64,000 bases of DNA from Rhodobacteraceae bacterium F11138 (GTDB lineage: Bacteria > Pseudomonadota > Alphaproteobacteria > Rhodobacterales > Rhodobacteraceae). This document shows positions 16,390 through 23,878 of the stretch, piece by piece; the first letter of the stretch is position 1, and each line of letters begins with the position of its first letter. The stretch is from assembly GCA_016521575.1 (NCBI GenBank), contig JAEKDP010000012.1, positions 35,283 to 99,282 on the forward strand. The letters are read 5' to 3'. The notes beneath the pieces were generated by a model that saw only the letters and a list, made by a program, of their open reading frames with translations, was not told where the DNA came from and did not search any database. Made by a program: the position numbers and the translations under genes.

Positions 16390-18029
16390 ATGAGCAGTCA
16401 AAACACGATCACGCTGAAGACCCTGAAAGATGTCCGGCACATACTCCCGGTCATCTATTCCGAGGCTTCCGCGAAGACTCTCGATGCGGCGTCGCGCAAG
16501 GCCGAACGCCTCACCGGCTGACGAGAAGCAGGCCTGGGACGGGATTGTCGGCTATGCCGAAGCGGTGGAGAACACGTTCGATGAGTGTGGTGACCGCGTC
16601 TTGCCGAACTCGTTTGTCCGCAGCATGGAGACCCTAAGAGCCCGATGCGCTACGATCCATCCTGCCGGACTGACGACGGAGACCGCGAAGACAGCGCTCG
16701 TGGCCTGCCGGGCGGACAAGGTGACGTCATTCCGGAAGTCGATTTCATCGTTCAACTCGCTGATCCGTGATCGCCACAAACACGCGGCGATCGCCCACCT
16801 CCTTCCAACAGCACCGATCGGATCCTTGCCATTGCTGCGCGATGCGGTGTTGGACTGGAACCAGTTCTCCGAAGCGTTCCTCGCCTCCCGGGATCGGGCC
16901 ATCACCAAAGCTGTCCGCCCCGACAAGGAGCAGCGGAGGGATCGCTTCCAGGGACGGCTCGGCAAAAACAAACTCAGCGCTTCCGGCGTGCGGAAAGGAC
17001 TCCGGAAGGTCAGGAATACGGAGGCCGCCAGCAAGGCGCATCTGAACGCCATGAGCTGGCTGATCAGGCATGCCTTCCCGGACCGAGAAGGTGCTTACGG
17101 TATCGATGCGATCGAGGAGGTATTCCGGCCGGAGATCGTCACGCGCGCCGTAGCAAATTACATTGCGCGGGCGACGGCGTCCGACAGACTGATTGATCCG
17201 AGAGACTCGTCATCGGCAGGGACGATCCTGTCGCGGCTCCAGACCTTGGCGGAGCGCAACGGCTACACTCGCGGACATTCTACGTGTCGCCCGGGCGTCC
17301 TCCGAAAGCGCCCGGGATTTGCCGGGCAACTCGACGGCGGCATTCAGATTGCGGCAGAAAGGGATGATCTACGCGCTCCTCGTGAACTCCGGTGATCGCC
17401 AGGGTGATCTGAGGAAATACCGTATCGGTCTCGAGCTCGTTCGCGAAGAGGATGGTGGCTGGCGTCACGGCATTCGGCCTTTGCCGCGCCCGCTATTTCG
17501 GCACGGCCAGAACTCACGCCCAACTGGCGATGGCGGCGATCGGACAGAACCTCCTGAAAGCCGCAAACAAGATCGCACTCAACCAACAAACCCCCGCAAT
17601 CGCATAAACCAAATGCCACCATCCTCGCATCCGCTGAAACGCCAGCGGACCAGACAGGATGGTCAAATCACTGCATCATGCAAAAATCAGCCCCTCATGC
17701 AGAGGTCTTTACTCGGTGATCGGCCCGCATGGAAAATGGGGGCACGACTCGCCGAGGTCGAAGGGCTGAACCTTTTGACGCTGTCAGACAAGGTAGTCAA
17801 CGAAGGGTATATCAATCGGCGCCTCGCGAAAGATTTCGGGGTGCATGGTCATCTTGTCCGCACCCTGATTGCCGATCTCATACGTCGGGCTCGACCGGAT
17901 GCGATCTGGGCGCTGCAACAGATGCTCGGACACACCGACCGGACCACGCAGCGGGTCTACCGTTCGGATTTCGACGAGAGTCGGGCGGTGATGGCCTTCG
18001 AAGATCTCTACGGCCGATTGTCGGATTGA
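16390..18029 (+). pseudogene. Tyrosine-recombinase integrase, frameshifted and interrupted
   Basis: Pieces of one phage-type integrase in several frames. ATG 16390 gives MSSQNTITLKTLKDVRHILP and stops at 16521; the homologous reading continues one frame over (ADEKQAWDGIVGYAEAV to about 17270), then shifts again to LADILRVARASSESARDL. There the Arg box appears as NSGDRQGDLRKYRIG. After about 17470 a transposase fragment interrupts it. Integrase resumes near 17727 and ends with HGHLVRTL (His and Arg), MLGHTDRTTQRVYRSDF (His and the nucleophile Tyr) and ENDs at 18029. All catalytic residues can still be recognised, but at least two frameshifts and an insertion make it non-functional. A mobile element once integrated here. 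Confidence 0.8.
17473..17720 (+). mobile_element. Fragment of a DDE transposase gene inside the integrase
   Basis: In the frame from about 17473 to a TAA near 17606 the sequence encodes FGLCRARYFGTARTHAQLA and then an MAAIGQNLLKAAN-type end, which is the characteristic C-terminus of IS1182-like DDE transposases (RYFG-x-x-(K/R)T-x-x-Q...NL). Sequence to about 17720 belongs to neither integrase nor a recognised gene and probably includes the IS right end. Only the tail remains. Boundaries are approximate and the IS family is a guess from the motif. Confidence 0.45.
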
Positions 18030-18422
18030 TCGGCCAGCACCAGCGCCTGGACCGTCGCGTCACGATCGGCCACGAGGACCGCCGGGCTGGATATTTGTCT
18101 GTGTTGGCTTGCGCCAAAACGTTGGCGACGATTCTTCTGGCCGCCGCCGTCCGGGACATGGTGCTGATCGAACTGACGGAAGAATCGGAACCGGGCACAT
18201 CGGGCGTTTTTTACGCCTGGGCCAATGCCTCTTCGAAAACGGGGTCGGATGGATGTCGTGGTCACGATGTTTGTCCGGAAATCTTGTCGCGAAGAAGCGG
18301 ATAGCGAGGGCAGGGGGCGGTTCGGCCCTGCGCGTCTTGTTGCGGACGCGCAGGTCGAAACGCCCCTTCCGAAACCGGGAGACGGGCAGGCCGGTGCGTT
18401 GGAATCCTCAAAGGAGAACCCG
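18030..18422 (+). other. Non-coding stretch in the mobile-DNA scar
   Basis: No convincing gene or RNA is visible between the integrase end and the next start. An AAGGAGA ribosome-binding site at its right edge serves the open frame at 18423. Open frames on both strands here have no protein-like motifs. Confidence 0.5.
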
Positions 18423-18829
18423 ATGCTCGATACTTCCAAATCCAAAGATCCAGTCGCGATGGTCGATTGGCGCGATCAACTGGCCTATGGTGCCCTCGTC
18501 CTGTTCCGCTTCCCGCTTGCGGGTCACGCAGCCTTGGCACGCCCGTGCCTCGTGCTTGATGTCGAGATGATACGGGGGCGACGCTGCGCCGTTCTGGCCC
18601 CCGCCATGCAGCCCAACTGTTCACCGGCGCCTGGGCGGCGAGTGGTGGTTGATCGGCGGGCCGACTGGCGCGCAGCAGGGTTGATGCGGGCCACCCGGTT
18701 TTGCGTAAGCTCGCGCCTGATCACGCAGGCTTTGCCGTCACTCAGTCAACCGGTACGCCGGTTCTGGGGCAGTTGGAAAGTCCGGCGCCTCCGCGGCGCC
18801 GGGTGCTTCGACACATCGCATGTGGATAA
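18423..18829 (+). pseudogene. Frameshifted PemK/MazF-like or related small protein gene
   Basis: ATG 18423, with a strong AAGGAGA site, gives MLDTSKSKDPVAMVDWRDQLAYGALVLFRFPLA, then ARPCLVLDVEMIRGRRCAVLA, a pattern seen in MazF-like proteins (a beta strand with RP-C-(L/V)V). The likely C-terminus, DHAGFAVTQSTGTPVLGQLE, is in another frame, so a single-base shift has occurred near 18715-18725. A frame that ignores the shift stays open and makes a longer but implausible tail. Family assignment is tentative; decay is clear from the frame switch. It lies tail to tail with the vapC-like remnant. Confidence 0.5.
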
Positions 18830-19148
18830 ACACGATCCTTGTCCAAGATGCCGCCCCCCGGCATGCCTGGCGCTCTCGATCAGTTCGAACTCTCCGCGCA
18901 TCCCGCGAGGTGAACGGCAATATGCGATCCTGAAACAGCGTTTCGGTCCGGTTCAGCCGCTCCTTGAGGTCCACCGCGAAATCGGAATTGAGCTTCTCCT
19001 GCTGCCGTACCCCACGCGCGATTTCGCCGATGGTGATCACGCTCAGAAACAGATCGTCTTCCCTCTGGGCATGCAGCCATGTCGCCAGTTTGGTGTGGCG
19101 GTCCGGCCGCCGAGTTGCTGAGATGACGTTCGTGTCAAGGATATACAT
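18738..19148 (-). pseudogene. VapC-like PIN-domain toxin, C-terminally replaced
   Basis: The start MYILDTNVISATRRP is the PIN-domain first strand with the acidic residue Asp5 and TNV; LSVITIGEIARGV gives the second conserved Glu. Up to about residue 86 (FTSRDARR) it reads as a normal VapC, but the following ADL/IAAT segment with the last acidic residues is missing. The frame instead continues into unrelated sequence that overlaps the MazF-like remnant. No vapB antitoxin gene precedes it: an IS end remnant lies only eight bases upstream of the start. The product should lack ribonuclease activity. Confidence 0.7.
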
Positions 19149-19155
19149 CCGAGTG

Positions 19156-19181
19156 CACCTTGTTACATGGATCGATGAAAT
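19156..19181 (+). repeat. Remnant of the IS903-type left end
   Basis: Matches the left terminus of the IS at 3079-3104 at 25 of 26 bases (G to A at the tenth position), in the same orientation. No transposase sequence follows. It marks the right edge of the 15.5-19.2 kb scar. Confidence 0.9.
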
Positions 19182-19206
19182 GCTGCGCGGGTTGAGCCGC
19201 TGATGC

Positions 19207-20202
19207 CTATTTATATTCGATCAACCGTCTCTGTTTGCGGGTCAGACGACGCCAGGCATAGGTCAGTGCCCCTTGGGTTTCAGGAAACTTTCCAAGCAGC
19301 AGGAATATGGCCTGGGTCGGGGGCAGGCCCCGCCGGTGCAGTCGCAGGATTTGCAGCGGGTAGACCAGGGCCCCAAGGAGCGCCCAGGGCGTCGTGAAAA
19401 CCGCGGCCAGTACAAGCAGCACGGGAAGACCCAGCCCCCAGGCCAGCGCGCTGGCGAGTTCGCGCACCTTGTGCCGTTCGGGCGTAGCCCCGTACATCGC
19501 GGCCCCCTCGGCATAAGTATAGCCGGCTCGGCGCGAGCGTTGCCACCATTGCCCGAACCGGGTCATGGCGGCGTCATGCAGGGTCATCTCGGCATCGATG
19601 CGCCAGATGCGCCAGCCCTTCATGCGCATGCGCAGGCACAGTTCCGGTTCTTCCCCGGCGATCAGGTCGGGGTTGTAGCCTGCGACCTGTTGCAATGCAT
19701 CGCACCGCATCAAGGCATCCCCGCCGCAGGCGCGCGCCTCGCCTGTGGGTGTATTCCATTCCGCATCGATCATGCGGTTCCAGACCGAGGCTTCGGGACG
19801 GCGTTCGCGGCGACGTCCGCAGACGACGGCAACATCCGGATGTGCCTGCAGGAAATCCCGGGCGCGCCCAAGCCACTCGGGCTGCAGAATGCAGTCGCCG
19901 TCCAGGAATTGCACCAGATCCGGGGGAGGGGTCATGGACATCAGATGATCCAGCCCGGCATTGCGTGCGCGGGCTGCGGTAAAAGGTTGCGAGACATCCA
20001 ACGCAACCACCTCGGCCGCACGCGCGCGCGCAGCATTCTGGCTGCCATCGGTAGAGCCGCTGTCCACATAGACCACATGCGAAAACCGGCCTTGCAGGCT
20101 GTTCAGGCAGGCGATCAGCCGATCGCCTTCGTTGCGTCCGATCACGACCGCTGCGATGATGGGGAAGCCGCCGCGCGATCCGGTATCCTGTGGCTCACTC
20201 AT
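19207..20202 (-). CDS. Glycosyltransferase family 2
   Basis: A 331-residue GT2 enzyme. IIAAVVIGRNEGDRLIACLNSL opens the GT-A fold, YVDSGSTDGSQ and VQFLDGDCILQPEWL give the nucleotide-sugar and metal sites (DGD), and GYNPDLIAGEEPELCLRMRMKGW carries the catalytic acidic cluster. The C-terminal third has two hydrophobic segments (about 245-290), so it is probably bound to the inner membrane. It is last in a - strand operon of wzy-like gene, GT2, sulfotransferase and this gene, with gaps of 117, 3 and 9 bases. It would add one sugar of the repeat unit; the sugar is unknown. Confidence 0.9.
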   Translation of the reverse strand: MSEPQDTGSRGGFPIIAAVVIGRNEGDRLIACLNSLQGRFSHVVYVDSGSTDGSQNAARARAAEVVALDVSQPFTAARARNAGLDHLMSMTPPPDLVQFLDGDCILQPEWLGRARDFLQAHPDVAVVCGRRRERRPEASVWNRMIDAEWNTPTGEARACGGDALMRCDALQQVAGYNPDLIAGEEPELCLRMRMKGWRIWRIDAEMTLHDAAMTRFGQWWQRSRRAGYTYAEGAAMYGATPERHKVRELASALAWGLGLPVLLVLAAVFTTPWALLGALVYPLQILRLHRRGLPPTQAIFLLLGKFPETQGALTYAWRRLTRKQRRLIEYK

Positions 20203-20211
20203 CGGTGCATG

Positions 20212-21054
20212 TCATGCGGCAAAGGGATAACAAAGATCGAGCGCGGGATGACCCGGAAAGATCCTGGCCAGCAATGCACGGTCTTCCAGAAAGCGTGCTT
20301 GCATCCGGGCCATCAGCGCGGCGGGAATGTCCGGCCGCGTCGTCATTTTGCGTTGGTTGCGCACCCATGACCGTACGGATTTGGGAACCAATGTGCGCCG
20401 CAGGCCGCGCGCGACGGGATTGTCGATCAAAAGATCCTGCATCGGCAGTCTGCGAATGCGTTCCGAAGATACGTTCTGGGCCGGAAGATCGTGTTTCCAG
20501 GCTGCGCTTTCGGGCAGGCCCAGAAAGGCCGCGATGGCGGCAAACTCCCGGTCGGGGTCTGTCTTGATCTGTTCGAGGCTGGTCAGGTGGATGTTCGTTG
20601 CCCCGTAGGTCTTGGCAAAGGGTGCGATCTGCATGCCATAACATCCGTATTCCACGATCTCCGTGCATTGCGTGAAGGCCTGTTCGGCATCATCGCCCAG
20701 CCGGGTCTCGGTCCATTCGTGGATATAGTGCGATTCAGCCCGTTTCACGGGATTGCGGATCATGTAGACCAAGCGCGGGGCGGCCAGCATGGCCTGCATG
20801 CGCTCCAGGGTTTCGGGGTAGGTCGGCAACTTGGTGTAATGCGTGCTGGCCTCGCCTTTCAGATCTTCTGTGCGGGCGTTCCGGAACAATGACGCGTACC
20901 AGTCCGGTCCCTGTGCATAGACATCATCGTCGGAAAAGAAATTGGGTTCTTTCGGCGTGGTCATGAATACGCCGTCCTGTGCCGCCAGCTGTGTCGCCAG
21001 GGTCGAGGTGCCACATTTCATCGCACCGATCACCAGGAAATCCGGGCCTTCCAT
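20212..21054 (-). CDS. PAPS-dependent sulfotransferase
   Basis: A 280-residue sulfotransferase of the Sulfotransfer_1 type. FLVIGAMKCGTSTLATQL (residues 6-23) is the 5'-phosphosulfate-binding loop, PKEPNFFSDD follows, and VYMIRNPVKRAESHYIHEW is the 3'-phosphate-binding region. The closest described relatives modify carbohydrates, and its place between two GT2 genes suggests it sulfates a sugar of the polymer. It is cytoplasmic (no signal or membrane segment), so sulfation would occur before flipping. Genes for PAPS synthesis are not in the window. Confidence 0.9.
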   Translation of the reverse strand: MEGPDFLVIGAMKCGTSTLATQLAAQDGVFMTTPKEPNFFSDDDVYAQGPDWYASLFRNARTEDLKGEASTHYTKLPTYPETLERMQAMLAAPRLVYMIRNPVKRAESHYIHEWTETRLGDDAEQAFTQCTEIVEYGCYGMQIAPFAKTYGATNIHLTSLEQIKTDPDREFAAIAAFLGLPESAAWKHDLPAQNVSSERIRRLPMQDLLIDNPVARGLRRTLVPKSVRSWVRNQRKMTTRPDIPAALMARMQARFLEDRALLARIFPGHPALDLCYPFAA

Positions 21055-21057
21055 CTT

Positions 21058-22020
21058 TTATTCTCCGGGTGCGCGGCGTGGCCCGAGCGGGCGCAGCGCG
21101 TTGGTCCAGATATCGCGCGGCTCGGCTTCGATGCGCCGGGGGGCGGGTTTCCCAAGCAATTGCCGCACCTGTGCCATCAAACGCCCTGCAGACCACATCA
21201 GATTGGCGAGCCAGGGCCCGAAAATCCCATAGGCTTGTCGGTAGAATCGTGTGCGGGAGGCATAGAAATAGGGAGGCAGGCGTTTGCGCGCCTGCTCCAG
21301 GGCTTTGACGGGTCCCGAGCCGCCCCGGTAATGCACCATGACCGCTTGTGTGTCCTGTGCGATCGACCATCCGGCACGCCGGGCGCGCAGGCAATATTCT
21401 GCATCCTCGAAATAGAGAAAATAGCCCTCATCCATCGGTCCGATCTGCTTGACCATGCGGGCATTGAGCAGGATGCAGGCGAAGCTGGCCCATTCGATCT
21501 GCTCGGGATTCACAGGCGGCTGCAGGGCCACGACATGGTTTTTCAGGATCCTGGTGACGGGCCCGCTTCCCGCGCCACGGATCAATTCGCTCCAGGGGCT
21601 GTGAAAGCGAAAGCAGCTTACCTGGATGTTGCCATCATCGGTTTCGATCTGCGGCGTGATCATCCCGATATCGGGTTTGGAGCCGGCAGCGGCTTGCAAT
21701 GCTTTCAGGAAACCCCGCCGCAGTACGCCATCGGAATTCAGAAGCAGATACCAGTCGGTATCCAGAGCCGACATCCCCATGTTGTGTCCGCCCGAAAACC
21801 CGGTGTTCACCCCGGATCGGATCAGTTCGATCGGTGTGTCTGCGGGCTGCTCTGCGATCCAGGTCGCGATATGCTCGGCCGAGCCATCCCCCGAAGCATT
21901 GTCCACCACCACGATCCGCACCGGAAGATCGCCGATATCTGCCAGAACAGATTGCACACAGGCAATCGTCAGTGCGGCGGTTTTGTAGTTGATGATGGAA
22001 ACGCCAATGGAGGGGAGCAT
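21058..22020 (-). CDS. Glycosyltransferase family 2 (rhamnosyltransferase-like)
   Basis: A 320-residue GT2 enzyme resembling WbbL/RfbN-type rhamnosyltransferases: GVSIINYKTAALTIACVQSVL, VVVDNASGDGSAEHI, NTGFSGGHNMGMSAL, LLLNSDGVL (metal site), and MDEGYFLYFEDAEYCLRARRAGW with the catalytic Glu-Asp pair. A rhamnose donor would be available from the rfb genes at the window start, but specificity is inferred only from this family pattern. ATG 22020 begins right before the first strand; an in-frame start 30 codons upstream adds a basic leader and is less likely. A perfect 12-bp palindrome lies about 105 bases upstream. Confidence 0.9.
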   Translation of the reverse strand: MLPSIGVSIINYKTAALTIACVQSVLADIGDLPVRIVVVDNASGDGSAEHIATWIAEQPADTPIELIRSGVNTGFSGGHNMGMSALDTDWYLLLNSDGVLRRGFLKALQAAAGSKPDIGMITPQIETDDGNIQVSCFRFHSPWSELIRGAGSGPVTRILKNHVVALQPPVNPEQIEWASFACILLNARMVKQIGPMDEGYFLYFEDAEYCLRARRAGWSIAQDTQAVMVHYRGGSGPVKALEQARKRLPPYFYASRTRFYRQAYGIFGPWLANLMWSAGRLMAQVRQLLGKPAPRRIEAEPRDIWTNALRPLGPRRAPGE

Positions 22021-22125
22021 CTGGGTTTGCACGGATTTCGGTTTCCTGTTGCGGATATACAGGTTCGTTGCCTGATGTATATGGTGGATACTGGGGCGGG
22101 GCGATGGCAATAATCGTCGCCGGGT

Positions 22126-22137
22126 GGTTAATTAACC
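22126..22137. promoter_or_regulatory. Perfect 12-bp palindrome GGTTAATTAACC
   Basis: Located between the wzy-like stop and the GT2 gene that starts at 22020. It holds two back-to-back TTAACC half-sites, the half-site recognised by CtrA in alphaproteobacteria, though with a spacing unlike the usual TTAA-N7-TTAA. It could be an operator for the GT2-sulfotransferase-GT2 unit. Function is a guess. Confidence 0.35.
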
Positions 22138-22138
22138 T

Positions 22139-23611
22139 TTACTTGCGGGCATGTCGGGATTTTTGCCGGGTATATTGGTTCTTGCGTGTCGCCGATGCGT
22201 CCTTCGGTTTCTCCTGTCGGGTATAGACGGGGCCAGCCTTGCCGGGCACTTCTGTTGACGCGGCTTCCGGTCCAGTCTCGATCCGGCCCAGTTCAAGTCG
22301 CCCCCAAAGCGCCCCGGCGACCAGCCAGGTGACAGGGGTAAGGCCGGAATTCGGAAGAAGATCGATCAGATTGGCGGCCAAGACCAGGGCCAGAATGGAA
22401 CTCTCCATACCGATATCATAGCGCCGGAGATGTCGGAAAAGCAGGATTATGGGAAAGCATAACAAGCCGAATTGGGACAGATATCCGACCCAGCCGCCCA
22501 CGCCGAGAGCGGCAATCCAGAAGCCATCGACAACGGTGATATCCATTCCGGTTACAGGATCGGAAATCCTGGATCGTCCCCAAAGTCCCCAGCCAAACAA
22601 GGGACGTTGTTGCGCCTTGGCAAGCAGCCTGTCTTCATTTTCGACACGAAACATGAAGGAGCTGGCTCTGACAGGGTCGATGGATTCCGCCATTTGTGCG
22701 ACTTGCCGGATCGGAATAACACCGGCAGAGCGGCCGATCGGATAGGTCAGGACCAGGACCGCGACAGCGCAGGCGGTCAGCAATTGCGCACGCACCCCCC
22801 AGAGGAGCGCCGCCGGTAACAGGAGCAGGGCAATTGCCAAGGCGCCCAGCGATTTGGTCAACACCAGTGTCAGAAAAAGCCAGGCCATTGCGGCCAGGAA
22901 TTTGCCGCGCGTTTTTTCTTCTATGCGGGTCAGCCCGGCCGTCGCCAGGGTGGCGCAGCAGAAGAAGAGGGACACGACAAGACCATGACTCAGAAAGACG
23001 ATCGGTCGCCACCCGCCACCGCGATAGTGCTGCGCCCAGCTGTGCGGAAAAAACCCGTAGACCATTCGGTTGAATTGCGGAGACATGCGGACTTCGAACA
23101 GCGCCAGAAGCGAATAGCAGAGCGCTGCCGCGCAGAGAACCTTGAGCAAGAGAGCATGGGTCTCGGGCTTTGCCAGAAACTTGCGTGCCAGCAGCATCGG
23201 CAGAAGCATTATGATGATGGTAAGTGAATACGAGAGGCCATCATAAAGGCGCATGCCGGGCTGTGTTTTGGGGCCGTAATGAAGCGGGTCGCCATTGGTG
23301 GCAACCGTGAACAGCGCCCCCACGATCAACCCTGCTGTTGCAATCCGGACAAACGGATGCTCCGGCATCAGAGACCGGTTGTCTGTCTTTTGTTTGCTAT
23401 TCTGGAACAAGGCGATGAACAGCACAACGGATAGTGCCGGCACCGAATGCTTGGTCAGGGCCGGCAGCATGGGCAAATCGAACGCGGTTTTTTCCGGCAG
23501 CAGCAGAAAACCGACCAGAACCGCCAGGACAAATGCCAGGGCCGGGGGAAACTTGCGCGCGAAGGCAAGAACGACCAGGGGCCAGGAGAACAGGGCGAGA
23601 AGCGGCGGCAT
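22139..23611 (-). CDS. O-antigen ligase/polymerase-like membrane protein (Wzy candidate)
   Basis: A 490-residue polytopic membrane protein with about eleven to twelve hydrophobic segments, a large loop near residues 300-390 with SSFMFRVENEDRLLAKAQQRPLFGWGLWG, the R-x-x-x-(W/L) and P-L-x-GWG pattern of the Wzy_C/WaaL superfamily, and a basic cytoplasmic tail. In this locus the obvious role is polymerisation of flipped repeat units; a ligase role is possible but no lipid A context is present. ATG 23611 starts at the first helix; an in-frame start 30 codons upstream adds a polar leader. It is the first gene of the - strand operon. Confidence 0.82.
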   Translation of the reverse strand: MPPLLALFSWPLVVLAFARKFPPALAFVLAVLVGFLLLPEKTAFDLPMLPALTKHSVPALSVVLFIALFQNSKQKTDNRSLMPEHPFVRIATAGLIVGALFTVATNGDPLHYGPKTQPGMRLYDGLSYSLTIIIMLLPMLLARKFLAKPETHALLLKVLCAAALCYSLLALFEVRMSPQFNRMVYGFFPHSWAQHYRGGGWRPIVFLSHGLVVSLFFCCATLATAGLTRIEEKTRGKFLAAMAWLFLTLVLTKSLGALAIALLLLPAALLWGVRAQLLTACAVAVLVLTYPIGRSAGVIPIRQVAQMAESIDPVRASSFMFRVENEDRLLAKAQQRPLFGWGLWGRSRISDPVTGMDITVVDGFWIAALGVGGWVGYLSQFGLLCFPIILLFRHLRRYDIGMESSILALVLAANLIDLLPNSGLTPVTWLVAGALWGRLELGRIETGPEAASTEVPGKAGPVYTRQEKPKDASATRKNQYTRQKSRHARK

Positions 23612-23878
23612 TGGCGGTGATCGGCCTCGGGTTCGGTGGTGAGTTCTGTAGCAGGCGAAGTTTAACATGCTGGACCCCATTGGGGATTCAAGTTCAAGCA
23701 AGTTTTCTCAAATTCACCAAGAGCGCTTTAGCCCCCAGGGTGGGCAACGGTCGGTCTGGTGGGGGGCTGTTAACGGATTTGGCTGATTTTCAGGGTTCTG
23801 AATGCGCGCCGCTTCGACGCCAAGATCCAGAATGCCGAACCGGTGCTTCTCATTTGACCCCTTTCCGAGGAGAACCCC

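Noticed and set aside
18225..19121. A 298-codon + strand frame over the toxin-like remnants
   Set aside because: It joins the MazF-like N-terminus to antisense vapC sequence, ignoring the frame switch seen near 18720.
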